The notes: generated from the letters alone by a model not told the origin. 37,890 nucleotides of DNA from Flavobacteriia bacterium (GCA_947455255.1 CANGOA010000010.1:1-37890), one strand, 5' to 3'. Positions 1 to 9,345 are shown, counted from the first letter of the stretch. Numbers and translations: made by a program.

Positions 1-36
1 ATAAAGGAAACAAAAATTGTTATTTCATTTAAATAA
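1..36 (+). CDS. rimP: Ribosome maturation factor RimP, C-terminal end only
   Basis: Only the last eleven codons and a TAA stop at 34-36 are in the window. The frame reads IKETKIVISFK, a lysine-rich beta-strand ending of the kind seen at RimP C-termini. The main support is position: in Bacteroidota rimP normally precedes nusA and infB, and the stop lies 6 bases before the nusA start. RimP assists assembly of the small ribosomal subunit. The identity is inferred from order and a very short tail, so it is moderate. Confidence 0.55.
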   Translation: MKETKIVISFK

Positions 37-42
37 ATAGGC

Positions 43-1278
43 ATGAACAGCTTAGAATTAGTAGATTCGTTTTCAGAATTTAAAGAGTTAAAAAGTATTG
101 ACAAACAAACGATGCAACACGTCTTAGAAGATGTGTTTCGTGCGATGTTGAAAAAGAAATTTAACACAGATGAACATATCGATATCATTGTTAATATCGA
201 AAAAGGGGATGTTCAAATTTTCTTAAACAAAGAAATCGTTCCAGACGGAGAGGTTGAAGATTCAAACACTGAAATTGCATATTCAGAAGCAATTAAAATT
301 GAGCCTGACTTCGAAGTTGGAGAAGAGGTTTCGGAAGAATTTAAATTTGCTGATTTTGGAAGAAGAAACATTCTTTCTTTACGTCAAAATTTGATTTCTA
401 GAATCTTAGAATTAGAAAAAGACCATATCTATAAAATTTACAAAGAGCGTATCGGTGAAATCGTTACTGGTGAGGTTTACCAAGTTTGGAAAAAAGAAAT
501 CATGGTATTGGATGATGAAGGAAATGAGTTAATCTTACCAAAATCAGAACAAATTCCTGCTGATTACTTCAAAAAAGGTGAATCAATTCGCGCTGTAGTT
601 TCTAAAGTAGATATGCGTAACTCAAACCCAGTAATTATCCTTTCTAGAACTGCTCCAGAATTCTTGGAGCGTTTGTTCGAATTAGAAGTTCCTGAAGTAT
701 TTGACGGATTGATTACTATTAAACGTATCGTTCGTGAGCCAGGAGAAAGAGCGAAAGTAGCTGTAGAAAGTTACGACGACCGCGTAGATCCAGTTGGTGC
801 TTGCGTAGGTATGAAAGGTTCCCGTATTCATGGAATTGTTCGTGAGTTACGTAACGAAAATATCGATGTAATTAATTATACAACTAACACACAATTATTT
901 ATTCAACGTGCACTTTCTCCAGCAAAAATTACTGCGGTAGAAATCATCGAAGAAGAAAAACGTGCGAAAGTTTCCTTAAAACCAGACCAAGTTTCTTTGG
1001 CAATTGGTAGAGGTGGAAATAATATTAAATTAGCTACTAAATTAACTGGATACGAAATCGATGTTTACCGTGATGGTGAGGTTGATGTAGACGATGTGGA
1101 TTTAGAAGATTTCGCAGATGAAATCGAAGGATGGATTTTAGATGAATTAAAAGCAATCGGTTGTGATACTGCAAAATCTGTTCTTGAAATTGGAGTAGAA
1201 GATTTAGTAAACAGAACTGATTTAGAAGAAGAAACAATTCAAGAGGTATACAAAATACTTCGTGCAGAATTTGAATAA
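43..1278 (+). CDS. nusA: Transcription termination/antitermination factor NusA
   Basis: NusA binds RNA polymerase and nascent RNA and modulates pausing, termination and antitermination. The 411-residue protein has the family order: N-terminal polymerase-binding region (about 5-130), S1 domain (about 137-202), KH1 with GMKG at 256-259, KH2 with GRGG at 322-325, then an acidic segment (344-360) and one short helical domain. It is shorter than the 495-residue E. coli protein because the paired C-terminal acidic-repeat domains are not present in full, which is usual outside Proteobacteria. It lies 6 bases after the presumed rimP stop and 93 bases before infB, the standard rimP-nusA-infB order. 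A strong hairpin sits in the gap to infB. The ATG at 43 gives the conserved N-terminus; no Shine-Dalgarno is obvious, as expected in this phylum. Confidence 0.97.
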   Translation: MNSLELVDSFSEFKELKSIDKQTMQHVLEDVFRAMLKKKFNTDEHIDIIVNIEKGDVQIFLNKEIVPDGEVEDSNTEIAYSEAIKIEPDFEVGEEVSEEFKFADFGRRNILSLRQNLISRILELEKDHIYKIYKERIGEIVTGEVYQVWKKEIMVLDDEGNELILPKSEQIPADYFKKGESIRAVVSKVDMRNSNPVIILSRTAPEFLERLFELEVPEVFDGLITIKRIVREPGERAKVAVESYDDRVDPVGACVGMKGSRIHGIVRELRNENIDVINYTTNTQLFIQRALSPAKITAVEIIEEEKRAKVSLKPDQVSLAIGRGGNNIKLATKLTGYEIDVYRDGEVDVDDVDLEDFADEIEGWILDELKAIGCDTAKSVLEIGVEDLVNRTDLEEETIQEVYKILRAEFE

Positions 1279-1283
1279 TAGTT

Positions 1284-1308
1284 AATGTGTGCGCTTGTCG
1301 CACACATT
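1284..1308 (+). promoter_or_regulatory. Hairpin in the nusA-infB gap
   Basis: A perfect 10-bp stem, AATGTGTGCG (1284-1293) and CGCACACATT (1299-1308), closes a five-base loop CTTGT. It begins 5 bases after the nusA stop. The perfect palindrome TGTTATAACA follows at 1309-1318. No uridine run follows the stem, so it is not a canonical intrinsic terminator. An attenuator, RNA-processing site or 3'-end stabiliser for nusA mRNA would fit; the function is inferred. Confidence 0.5.
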
Positions 1309-1371
1309 TGTTATAACATTAAGTCGCACAAAAAAAGTTAACCTGTTTTATTACAGGAAGAAATAAAAAAT

Positions 1372-4191
1372 ATGGCCGGAAAAACACAACGATTAGGCAA
1401 GGTAGCAGGAGAATTAAACGTAGGGATCGCTACGTTAACAGAATTCTTGCAATCAAAAGGAGTATCAATTGATCCAAATCCAAACTCTAAGTTGGAAGGG
1501 GAACACTATGACTTATTACGCCGACAATTTGCAGACGATCAATCGCTTAAAGAACAAGCGAAGTTGAGCGCTGTAAAACGTGAAAAAAGAGAAACTGTTA
1601 GTTTAACTGACACAAAAGCAGATGCTAAAACTTCAAAAGACGATGAGGAAGATGATTTCGACCCAAGTATTTTAGAAAAAGTGAAAGCACAAACACCTGT
1701 TGTTACTCCTCCTGTAGTTAAGGAAGAAGCGAAAGTAGAAGCACCTGTAGAAGTTGATTCAAAAGAACCTTCTATGGATGGAAACGCTAAAACGTTAGGT
1801 GAAGGTGAAATGCAGTTGCAGGTTTTAGGTAAAATTGATTTGGATAAAATCAATTCTAAAACTCGACCTGATAAACGTAAAAAACCTGAGAAAGAGGTGA
1901 AAACTAAAACAGAGAATACACCTAAGGTTACGGCTAAACCAGAAGTGACTCCTGTTGTAGAAACACCTAAAGTTGTAGTTCCACCAGCTCCTGTTGAACC
2001 TGAGGCTCCAAAAGAAATTGAAACGATTCGTGTAGAACGTAAAGTGCTTTCAGGGCCTACAGTTCTTGGACGTATTGAACTTCCAGTAGATAAGCCTAAA
2101 ACAGATCATCGCCCTGCTCGCCCTGGTGATGAACCTCGTAAAAAACGTAAGAGAATTAAGAAGATTGACCCTACGAAACCAGGTACTGGAACACCAGCTA
2201 TTAATGATCCTAAAGCTGGACAAACGAAAGAACGTAAATTCTTAGGGAATTCAAGACCTATTGGTACAAATGCTCCGAAAGTTGCTCCTACCGAAAGAGA
2301 TATCCAAAAAGAAATTAAAGATACGCTTGCCCGTTTATCGAATACTGGATCTAAATCCAAAGGTTCTAAAAATAGAAGAGCAAAAAGAGATAGTAATTTA
2401 CAACGTCGTGAGCAAGAAGCTTTAGATGCTGAATTACAAGAAAAAGTATTGAAACTTACGGAATTCGTAACTGTTTCTGAATTGGCTTCCATGATGAATG
2501 TTGGTCCTACACAAGTAATCTCAGCTTGTATGTCTTTAGGGATTTTCGCTTCGATTAACCAACGTTTGGATGCGGAAACTATTCATATCATCGCAGATGA
2601 GTTTGGTTTTGAAACAGAATTCGTTAGTGCGGAAGTACAAGAAGCTATACCAACTGTAGAAGACAAAGAAGAAGATTTAGTATCTCGTCCTCCTATTATT
2701 ACAGTAATGGGTCACGTCGATCATGGTAAAACTTCTTTACTAGATAGAATTAGAAATGCAAATGTAACTTCTGGAGAATCTGGAGGTATCACGCAACATA
2801 TTGGTGCGTACTCTGTGATTTTAGGTGATGGACGTAAAATGACATTCCTAGATACTCCAGGTCACGAAGCCTTTACAGCGATGCGTGCACGTGGTGCTCA
2901 AGTAACAGACGTTGCAATTATCTTAGTTGCTGCAGATGATGATGTGATGCCACAAACAAAAGAGGCTATCTCTCACGCACAAGCTGCTGGTGTACCGATG
3001 GTATTTGCAATCAATAAAATTGATAAAGACGGGGCTAATCCAGATCGAATCCGTGAACAACTTTCTGCGATGAATATCTTAGTAGAAGAGTGGGGTGGTC
3101 AATACCAATGCCAAGAAATTTCTGCTAAGAAAGGGTTAAATATCCAAGAATTATTAGAAAAAGTATTGTTAGAGGCTGAGATTTTAGCTTTACGTGCTAA
3201 CCCAAATAAAAATGCAGTTGGTACTGTAATTGAATCCTCGTTAGATAAAGGGAAAGGGTACGTAACAAACATACTTGTTGAAGCTGGAACATTAAAAATC
3301 GGAGATGTTGTATTAGTAGGTCGTAACTACGGTAAAGTTCGTGCGATGCATGACGAACGTGGTGCGAACATCAAAATCGCTGGTCCAGCAACTCCTGTAT
3401 CTATCTTAGGTATCAATGGAGCGCCTAACGCAGGGGATAAATTCCACGTACTTGACGATGAAAAAGAAGCAAGATCTATTGCTACAAAAAGAGAACAATT
3501 GTACAGAGAACAAGGTTTACGTACAACAAAACATATTACTTTGGAAGAGATTGGTCGTCGTTTGGCTATCGGAGACTTCAAAGAGCTTAACTTGATCATC
3601 AAAGGTGACGTGGATGGTTCGATTGAAGCACTTTCGGATTCCTTACAAAATCTTTCTACGGAAGAAATTGCGGTTAAAATTGTTCATAAAGGTGTCGGTG
3701 GAATTACCGAGGCAGATATCAACTTGGCTTCTGCATCGGATGCGATTATCCTTGGATTCCAAGTTCGTCCATCGGTTGCTGCACGTAAGTTAGCAGATGC
3801 GGAGCAAATCGATATCCGTTTATACTCTGTAATCTACAAAGCAATTGACGAGATCAAAGCAGCAATGGAAGGGATGTTATCCCCTGAAATTGAAGAAATT
3901 GTTACTGGTTCTGCTGAAATACGTGAGACATTCGATATCACGAAAGTGGGTACGATTGCTGGTTGTTTCGTTACACAAGGTATCATCAAACGTAACGCGA
4001 AAATCCGTGTTATCCGTGATGGAATCGTTCTTCACACAGGTAAACTTGGTTCATTGAAACGTTTCAAAGACGATCAAAAAGAAGTGAAACATGGTTACGA
4101 ATGTGGTTTGAATATCGATAAATTTAATGACATCAAAATTGGTGATATCGTTGAAGCATTCGAAGAAAACGAAGTAGCAAGAAAACTATAA
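1372..4191 (+). CDS. infB: Translation initiation factor IF-2
   Basis: IF-2 is the GTPase that delivers initiator tRNA to the 30S subunit and promotes subunit joining. The 939-residue protein starts with a small IF2_N domain (about 1-55) and has a long low-complexity linker rich in Lys, Glu, Pro and Thr (about 60-350). A second IF2_N-like segment (about 360-425) precedes the G domain. G1 is GHVDHGKT at 447-454, G3 is DTPGHE at 494-499 and G4 is NKID at 548-551. Beta-barrel domains II and IV and the C-terminal fMet-tRNA-binding region complete the protein, ending near the stop. Length is normal for Bacteroidota. It is probably co-transcribed with nusA and is closed by a strong terminator 31 bases downstream. 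Confidence 0.98.
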   Translation: MAGKTQRLGKVAGELNVGIATLTEFLQSKGVSIDPNPNSKLEGEHYDLLRRQFADDQSLKEQAKLSAVKREKRETVSLTDTKADAKTSKDDEEDDFDPSILEKVKAQTPVVTPPVVKEEAKVEAPVEVDSKEPSMDGNAKTLGEGEMQLQVLGKIDLDKINSKTRPDKRKKPEKEVKTKTENTPKVTAKPEVTPVVETPKVVVPPAPVEPEAPKEIETIRVERKVLSGPTVLGRIELPVDKPKTDHRPARPGDEPRKKRKRIKKIDPTKPGTGTPAINDPKAGQTKERKFLGNSRPIGTNAPKVAPTERDIQKEIKDTLARLSNTGSKSKGSKNRRAKRDSNLQRREQEALDAELQEKVLKLTEFVTVSELASMMNVGPTQVISACMSLGIFASINQRLDAETIHIIADEFGFETEFVSAEVQEAIPTVEDKEEDLVSRPPIITVMGHVDHGKTSLLDRIRNANVTSGESGGITQHIGAYSVILGDGRKMTFLDTPGHEAFTAMRARGAQVTDVAIILVAADDDVMPQTKEAISHAQAAGVPMVFAINKIDKDGANPDRIREQLSAMNILVEEWGGQYQCQEISAKKGLNIQELLEKVLLEAEILALRANPNKNAVGTVIESSLDKGKGYVTNILVEAGTLKIGDVVLVGRNYGKVRAMHDERGANIKIAGPATPVSILGINGAPNAGDKFHVLDDEKEARSIATKREQLYREQGLRTTKHITLEEIGRRLAIGDFKELNLIIKGDVDGSIEALSDSLQNLSTEEIAVKIVHKGVGGITEADINLASASDAIILGFQVRPSVAARKLADAEQIDIRLYSVIYKAIDEIKAAMEGMLSPEIEEIVTGSAEIRETFDITKVGTIAGCFVTQGIIKRNAKIRVIRDGIVLHTGKLGSLKRFKDDQKEVKHGYECGLNIDKFNDIKIGDIVEAFEENEVARKL

Positions 4192-4202
4192 GTTATGAAT
4201 TA

Positions 4203-4216
4203 TGAGTTATAACTCA
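4203..4216. repeat. 14-bp palindrome sharing the TGAGTTAT motif
   Basis: TGAGTTATAACTCA is perfectly palindromic and sits just after the infB stop. The half-site TGAGTTAT/ATAACTCA occurs again in the tandem repeat upstream of rfbB (15755-15817), so this looks like one copy of a dispersed AT-rich intergenic motif. No function is known to me. Confidence 0.5.
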
Positions 4217-4221
4217 CATAT

Positions 4222-4255
4222 AAAAAATCCTGCTGAGCAATCAGCAGGATTTTTT
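4222..4255. terminator. Bidirectional intrinsic terminator between infB and pth
   Basis: A 15-bp perfect stem has arms 4222-4236 and 4241-4255, core ATCCTGCTGA, and tetraloop GCAA. It is flanked by A6 and T6 tracts, so a uridine run follows the stem on either strand. It serves infB from the left and the convergent pth operon from the right. Confidence 0.93.
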
Positions 4256-4281
4256 TGTTTCTACTTCTACATATTTTTGTT

Positions 4282-4303
4282 CGTCACTTCGTCACTCGTC
4301 ACT
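4282..4303. repeat. Three short direct copies of CGTCACT
   Basis: Copies lie at 4282-4288, 4290-4296 and 4297-4303, the last touching the pth stop codon. They are short enough to be slippage products. No function is suggested. Confidence 0.45.
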
Positions 4304-4866
4304 CATTTCCCATTCCAATTGGTCATCGTTAAACCGATGCCAATAGTCGAAAATCCTTTAATAAATTCGGTTGCGATTTTAATGCGATCTTCCAACGTCG
4401 CTTTTTCGTGTTCGTTCCATTCACCTAGGACATAATCTACTTGGTGACCAGGTTTAAATTCATCGCCTACACCAAAACGTAAACGTGCGTATTCGGTGGA
4501 ATTTAAAACCGCCTGTATATCTTTTAATCCATTATGTCCACCGCTACTCCCTTTTCCCTTCATACGTAATTTCCCAAAAGGCAATGACAAGTCATCCGTT
4601 ATCACTAGAATATTTTCTATCGGAATTTTTTCGGTTTGCATCCAGTAATTAACCGCCTTCCCACTTAAATTCATGAAAGTATTCGGTTTTAGAAGTAGAA
4701 TTTGTCTTCCTTTATATTTTGCCTGTGCAAGCTCTCCAAGTTTCTTTACCTCAAAAGATACTTCACATTCCTTTGCGAAGGCTTCTACGACCTTAAAACC
4801 GATATTATGACGTGTTTCTTCGTATTTATAACCTGGATTCCCAAGACCAATGATTAGATATTTCAT
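4303..4866 (-). CDS. pth: Peptidyl-tRNA hydrolase
   Basis: Pth cleaves the ester bond of peptidyl-tRNAs that drop off ribosomes and so recycles tRNA. The 187-residue length is typical. Key residues are visible: Asn10 in GLGNPG, catalytic His20 in TRHNIG, Asn66 in PNTFMNLSG, Asp91 in VITDDL and His111 in SGGHNG. The N-terminus MKYLIIGLGNPG is conserved and fixes the start. It is the last gene of a minus-strand series, 15 bases after the response-regulator stop, and ends at the bidirectional terminator shared with infB. Confidence 0.97.
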   Translation of the reverse strand: MKYLIIGLGNPGYKYEETRHNIGFKVVEAFAKECEVSFEVKKLGELAQAKYKGRQILLLKPNTFMNLSGKAVNYWMQTEKIPIENILVITDDLSLPFGKLRMKGKGSSGGHNGLKDIQAVLNSTEYARLRFGVGDEFKPGHQVDYVLGEWNEHEKATLEDRIKIATEFIKGFSTIGIGLTMTNWNGK

Positions 4867-4881
4867 AAGTATGCAAAAATA

Positions 4882-5571
4882 CTATTTCACAATCAATTGA
4901 AATCCCTTACCATGAACATTCATAATCTCGATTGCTGGATCTTCTTTCAATAATTTTCGCAATTTCGCAATGTATACATCCATACTACGACCATTAAAAT
5001 AATTATCGTCTCCCCAAATGGCACGTAAGGTCGCTTGACGATCAATAATTTCATTTGTATTTTTAGATAATAAACTCAATAATTGATTTTCTTTTGTTGT
5101 GAGTTTTACATCTCCTGAAGGAAGATGTAAAATGCGTGTTTGAGCATCAAATGCTATCGATCCAACTTTTACATTATTATCATTACTCAAATTTTTGGTG
5201 ATTGAACGACGACTAATTGCTTCAATACGGGCAATGAGTTCTTCCATTGAAAATGGTTTAGTAAGGTAATCGTCTGCACCTGCAGCAAATCCAGCAAGCT
5301 TGTCTTCTTCCAAGGATTTAGCCGTCAAAAATAAAATAGGAACTTGGCGATTTAACTCGCGAATTTCTTTTGCCGTAGCCATTCCATCCATTACAGGCAT
5401 CATGACATCCAAAATACAAAAATCAACTTTCTCAGAATTGAAATATTCTAAAGCTAATTTTCCATTACGTGCTAATTTAACTGTATAACCTTTGGAAGTA
5501 AGGTAAGTATGTAACAATAATCCTAAATTGTCATCGTCTTCAGCTAGTAAAATGTTTAATTTATTTTCCAT
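4882..5571 (-). CDS. OmpR-family response regulator
   Basis: This DNA-binding regulator is the probable partner of the kinase encoded 5 bases upstream. The 229-residue protein has a receiver domain (1-120) with acidic cluster EDDD at 11-14, phospho-acceptor Asp55 in ILDVMMP, Thr83 and Lys105 in TKPF. A winged-helix Trans_reg_C domain follows (about 130-229). The pair resembles RprY/RprX of Bacteroides in architecture, but I cannot confirm orthology. The neighbours are envelope genes (kdtA and an outer-membrane protein), which makes an envelope-related signal plausible; that is inference. Confidence 0.94.
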   Translation of the reverse strand: MENKLNILLAEDDDNLGLLLHTYLTSKGYTVKLARNGKLALEYFNSEKVDFCILDVMMPVMDGMATAKEIRELNRQVPILFLTAKSLEEDKLAGFAAGADDYLTKPFSMEELIARIEAISRRSITKNLSNDNNVKVGSIAFDAQTRILHLPSGDVKLTTKENQLLSLLSKNTNEIIDRQATLRAIWGDDNYFNGRSMDVYIAKLRKLLKEDPAIEIMNVHGKGFQLIVK

Positions 5572-5576
5572 GATTT

Positions 5577-7205
5577 TTAGTTATAAGATTTAATAGGAAT
5601 TTGTATCGTAAATTCCGAACCGATTTTTTCTTGACTTTTTACATCTAATTTCCATCCATTTAATGTTACGATTGCTTTCACATAACTTAGGCCTAAGCCA
5701 AATCCTTTTACATTGTGAACATTACCCGTTGGAATACGATATAATTTATCAAATATTTTAGATATATGTGCTTTTGGAATACCAATACCTTCATCTTTAA
5801 TACTTAGAAAAATTGAATTTTCAACACGCGTTAAACTTACAGTAACTATTGGGGTTTCTTTACTGTATTTTATAGCATTGTCGATTAAATTTGAAATTAG
5901 ATTGACAGTATGCATTTTGTCGCCAAGAATTTGAATAGGTTTAACATCAATTTTTTCGATTATTTCTCCTCCTAAATCTTTAATTCTAAATTGTGCATTG
6001 CGACATAATTCATATACAACCTCCGTTAGATTAATCAATTCAGATTTAAGTTCGATGTCTTTTTTATCAATAGCTGCACTTTGTAGAATACGTTCAACAA
6101 GTAATTCTAATCGTTTATTTTCTTGATATATCATGTCTACATAAGGGGCAACTTTTGTTGCTTCTTCACCCATCATGTCTTTATCATTCATTACTTGACA
6201 AGCCAAAGAAATGGTTGAGATAGGCGTTTTAAATTCATGTGTCATATTGGAAATGAAATCATTTTTTAATTCACTCAATTTCTTTTGTGTTATGATTGTT
6301 CTGAACATATATGAAATAGCAAATACCATTAATAAGACCAGAAGAAAACTGATTGCAAATGGAATAAACATCTCATGAAATATAAATGATTTTTCGGTAG
6401 GAAATTTCAGATATAAATACAAAGATTCGTCAATGATATTTGAAGGAAATAAAACTGTTTTAAAACTATCTATTGTATCTATTTTACAAGAATAATGAGG
6501 GGTAGAGGAGCAGAAATGTACAGATTCATTATTTTCATTTTTAATGGAAAATTTAAATTCTGAAGGTAATTTATCAGCACGTACTTCAAATGCTATTATT
6601 GAATCTAAAAAATTAATATCTATCCGTTTTTCTGGCTCTAAGTAGGAATTGTCGTGAAAAGCAACGAATAACATTTCATTGATCAATTTTGATTTTTTGA
6701 AAATTTGTCTCATGACACGTTGATCCAATTGATTGGAAACTTGTTCGCTATTCGCATGTTTGGATTTCACGATGTCTTGATTAAATAACTGGTGTATGTG
6801 TTTGACATCTTTAGCCAACACCTGATGTTTTGTTTTTAAACCTGATATTGTATCAAATGCTGCTCCTTGAATAAGTAAGTATTTGTTAAACTTCCCATTT
6901 TCTACTAATACGGTATCTCGAATTGTGATACTCTCTTCCGAAGTTAATAGATTCTGAAACTCTTTTTTCAAAATATCTTTGTATTCTGGACTGAAGTCAT
7001 TGTTTACTACGTGCATGTATTTACGTAATTCAATCGCTTTTTCATGCCTTATAGAAATACGTTCAATAAGCGTTTTAACTTTGTCTTTAAATTCTTCTGA
7101 TTTCTGATCGTATTGTTGTGAAACCTGGTAAAATTGAATTAATAATAACGAAATCATTGCTATTGCAACTATCCCAATTATCCAATTTATTCTAATTTTT
7201 CGCAT
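5577..7205 (-). CDS. Membrane sensor histidine kinase
   Basis: The 542-residue protein has a first membrane helix at about 8-26, a large periplasmic sensor (about 30-278) without a recognised fold, and a second helix at about 281-301. A HisKA domain carries phospho-acceptor His323 in the motif MTHEFKTPIS. The HATPase domain has an N-box around 439-447 (NLIDNAIKYS), G1 DEGIGI at 471-476 and G2 GFGLGL at 501-506. There is no obvious HAMP domain between helix 2 and HisKA. It resembles RprX-type kinases of Bacteroidota. It is encoded directly before the response regulator (5-base gap) and 62 bases after kdtA. The periplasmic part is rich in charged helices and has Cys232 and Cys240, which could form a disulfide. 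Confidence 0.94.
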   Translation of the reverse strand: MRKIRINWIIGIVAIAMISLLLIQFYQVSQQYDQKSEEFKDKVKTLIERISIRHEKAIELRKYMHVVNNDFSPEYKDILKKEFQNLLTSEESITIRDTVLVENGKFNKYLLIQGAAFDTISGLKTKHQVLAKDVKHIHQLFNQDIVKSKHANSEQVSNQLDQRVMRQIFKKSKLINEMLFVAFHDNSYLEPEKRIDINFLDSIIAFEVRADKLPSEFKFSIKNENNESVHFCSSTPHYSCKIDTIDSFKTVLFPSNIIDESLYLYLKFPTEKSFIFHEMFIPFAISFLLVLLMVFAISYMFRTIITQKKLSELKNDFISNMTHEFKTPISTISLACQVMNDKDMMGEEATKVAPYVDMIYQENKRLELLVERILQSAAIDKKDIELKSELINLTEVVYELCRNAQFRIKDLGGEIIEKIDVKPIQILGDKMHTVNLISNLIDNAIKYSKETPIVTVSLTRVENSIFLSIKDEGIGIPKAHISKIFDKLYRIPTGNVHNVKGFGLGLSYVKAIVTLNGWKLDVKSQEKIGSEFTIQIPIKSYN

Positions 7206-7267
7206 AATTTTTTGAATTACACTAAAAGTAAAATTATTCTTTGAGAGTTTTGTACGATTAACTTTTT

Positions 7268-8473
7268 TTAACGGAGAGAGATCCTTTCAGAAGCACCTTT
7301 AGATTTTTTAATTTCTTGTTCGCATTTCACGTGTAAATCGGATAGATTTTGCTCAATAAAAAGAGTAGCTCTAGCAAACTCCTCTTTCGTAGTGATTGAA
7401 AATCCAATTCCAGAGTCAATAAATTGTTGTGCTTCAGGAAATCTTGTATGTTTAGGGCCAAAAAGTACAGGTAATCCAAAAACTACAGGTTCTAATGTAT
7501 TATGTAATTTCCCAGTAAATCCTCCGCCAATGAACGCATATTTACCATAAGTATATGCGTTGGCTAATTTACCAATACAGTCAATAAGCAAAATTTTTTT
7601 ACCTGAATCATCTTGAAATTTGGAATATCGAATTGTTTGATCATGAAACAGATTTTCTATAAATGACAAATGATTTTCTGAAATATCATGTGGAGCTATT
7701 ATTACCTTATTTTGAATGTTATTTTCTGTGAAATATTTGTGAAATAAATTTTCTTCAGTAGGCCATGAACTGCCTAATATAATAGCTTTTGATCCTTGTA
7801 AAAAACACTCAATTTTGTCATCGATTTGTACAAGCATTTTATTTTCTAATACCTTGTCAAAACGCGTATCTCCAGTTATGCTAATTTTTGTAATTCCTAT
7901 ATTTAGTAGTAGCAAACTCGTTTCTTTATTTTGTACATAAAAATGATCAAAGGCTCTTAATCCCTTTCTAAAATATCCCCCATACCACTTGAAAAAAATG
8001 TGTGATGGACGCAGGATACAACTTATGCTATATAGAGGAATATTTCTTTTTTTTGCTTCAAAAATATAATTCAACCAAAATTCATATTTAATAAAAAAGA
8101 TTTGTTTAGGATTAAAATGATCTAAAAACCGTTTTGCATTTTGAGGAGTATCGATAGGTAAATAAAAAACATAATCCGCAACATGCTTTCGATTATGGTA
8201 ATGTTCCATGCCAGATGGACTAAAAAATGTAACCAAAATTCGTATAGAAGGATTATTAGCTTTTATTAGATTCATCACAGGAATTCCTTGGTCAAATTCT
8301 CCGAGTGAAGCACAATGAAACCAATATATTTGCTCATTTTGAGGTATCTCTGGCAGATTTATCCAATAATTTTTTCTTCCATTAATCCATGCTTTTGCTT
8401 TAGGATGTTTAGTATGAACTAACCATATAAAAAACGCATAAAATCGTATGGATAAATTGTATAATACCCCCAT
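7268..8473 (-). CDS. kdtA: 3-deoxy-D-manno-octulosonic acid (Kdo) transferase
   Basis: KdtA/WaaA is an inner-membrane-bound glycosyltransferase that adds Kdo from CMP-Kdo to lipid A precursor, the first step of inner-core LPS. The 401-residue sequence has the hydrophobic N-terminal anchor (about 4-20). The motif FHCASLGEFDQG carries the likely catalytic base Glu59. The C-terminal half has SSWPTEE, the NTLEP segment and GPKH (about 336-339), which bind the CMP moiety in this family. Its start lies 3 bases after the stop of the outer-membrane protein gene, so the two are probably co-transcribed. The last residues end in a short basic tail (SERISLR), with no amphipathic extension. Whether it is mono- or bifunctional cannot be told. 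Confidence 0.95.
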   Translation of the reverse strand: MGVLYNLSIRFYAFFIWLVHTKHPKAKAWINGRKNYWINLPEIPQNEQIYWFHCASLGEFDQGIPVMNLIKANNPSIRILVTFFSPSGMEHYHNRKHVADYVFYLPIDTPQNAKRFLDHFNPKQIFFIKYEFWLNYIFEAKKRNIPLYSISCILRPSHIFFKWYGGYFRKGLRAFDHFYVQNKETSLLLLNIGITKISITGDTRFDKVLENKMLVQIDDKIECFLQGSKAIILGSSWPTEENLFHKYFTENNIQNKVIIAPHDISENHLSFIENLFHDQTIRYSKFQDDSGKKILLIDCIGKLANAYTYGKYAFIGGGFTGKLHNTLEPVVFGLPVLFGPKHTRFPEAQQFIDSGIGFSITTKEEFARATLFIEQNLSDLHVKCEQEIKKSKGASERISLR

Positions 8474-8476
8474 ATC

Positions 8477-9232
8477 CTAATTATAATAAAAATCTTTAGG
8501 TTTACTTTTGTAAATTGGAATTACCCAGCCAAATCGAAACCCATATAAATTATCATGTCGAAGTGATTTCGAAACGGGAATTGTTGGTTGATCAAAAAAT
8601 ATGTTGCGTTGATTATAGGTATATCCTTGTAAAAAGTAAAATCCAGCATATACATTTATGGAACCACTATTTGACATATAGGAATATCCTAAAAATTGAT
8701 GTGTTGTAACACCTCCAGTTAATCTGTCGTAACCCTTACGATAATCTAATTCGACTTGTGGTATAACTTGCTTATTTGTTTCTACTCGAATGTGATACTG
8801 CATGTAACCAAAACCACCTTGTATAAAAATCCCAGAATTAGGATTGCATCCAAATACAGGAAATATTTTACCAATAGAAAAGTTTGTATTATATCCTCTT
8901 GAATATAATAATATTGCTCCTACATCTCCATTGATATCTGAAATATTACCGTATGAGTCACGTAAATTCCCGAAAATATCACCTGTTTTAATTTGATTTC
9001 CAAAAAAGAAGTTTAAATCTGAACCAATAAACCAGTTTTTTTTCGTTTTGTAACCAGCATTAAATCCTAAATTATTAAGTAATCCAAAGCGTTCTGACAG
9101 TGAATTAGTAGGAGAACTTAATCCGTAGTGTATTCCAATCCATGGTGTTCTAATAGCTTCTGTGCTAACATCTCTTTGCGATAAAGTAATATTGCATACA
9201 CTTAGAAGTAATAGTAAAATTCTTATTTGCAT
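8477..9232 (-). CDS. Exported outer-membrane beta-barrel-like protein, function unknown
   Basis: The 251-residue product begins with a clean signal peptide (about 1-19, MQIRILLLLL then LSQ). The rest alternates short amphipathic, aromatic-rich strands with Gly/Asn turns, for example GIHYGLSSP, FNAGYKTKKNWFIGSDLNFFFG, VYAGFYFLQG, and the final strand YGFRFGWVIPIY. This is the pattern of a small outer-membrane beta-barrel, but the exact C-terminus (YN after a Lys-rich tail) is not the classic terminal Phe. I do not recognise a named family. It is the first gene of the minus-strand group leading to kdtA, with 3 bases between them. A -7-like box lies only 4 bases before its ATG. Confidence 0.8.
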   Translation of the reverse strand: MQIRILLLLLSVCNITLSQRDVSTEAIRTPWIGIHYGLSSPTNSLSERFGLLNNLGFNAGYKTKKNWFIGSDLNFFFGNQIKTGDIFGNLRDSYGNISDINGDVGAILLYSRGYNTNFSIGKIFPVFGCNPNSGIFIQGGFGYMQYHIRVETNKQVIPQVELDYRKGYDRLTGGVTTHQFLGYSYMSNSGSINVYAGFYFLQGYTYNQRNIFFDQPTIPVSKSLRHDNLYGFRFGWVIPIYKSKPKDFYYN

Positions 9233-9236
9233 ATTT

Positions 9237-9269
9237 CAAATATACATGGAAAATTGAATTTATTCGCAA
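9237..9269 (-). promoter_or_regulatory. Candidate Bacteroidota promoter for the outer-membrane protein gene
   Basis: On the minus strand TATATTTG (9244 to 9237) matches the -7 consensus TAnnTTTG, and TTG (9269 to 9267) lies 22 bases upstream, near the usual 19-21. The box ends only 4 bases before the ATG at 9232, so a message from it would have almost no leader. Confidence 0.45.
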
Positions 9270-9337
9270 CTCGTTATTCAGATTAAAATTAAGGAATTTT
9301 TAAGTTATGAATAAACAATGTTTTAAAATCAAAATAG

Positions 9338-9345
9338 TACATTTG
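9338..9345 (+). promoter_or_regulatory. Candidate -7 box for the nucleotide-sugar operon
   Basis: TACATTTG matches TAnnTTTG, 53 bases before the first gene of the operon. No clear TTTG element is present at the expected -33 distance. The same eight bases occur upstream of mutA on the other strand. Confidence 0.45.

Noticed and set aside
1539-2492. Long antisense frames within infB (104 and 128 codons)
   Set aside because: They are shadows of the low-complexity linker of IF-2, with Ser/Phe-rich translations lacking domain or start context.
4202-4435. 77-codon plus-strand frame over the terminator and pth
   Set aside because: It crosses the bidirectional terminator and is antisense to pth; the translation is not protein-like.
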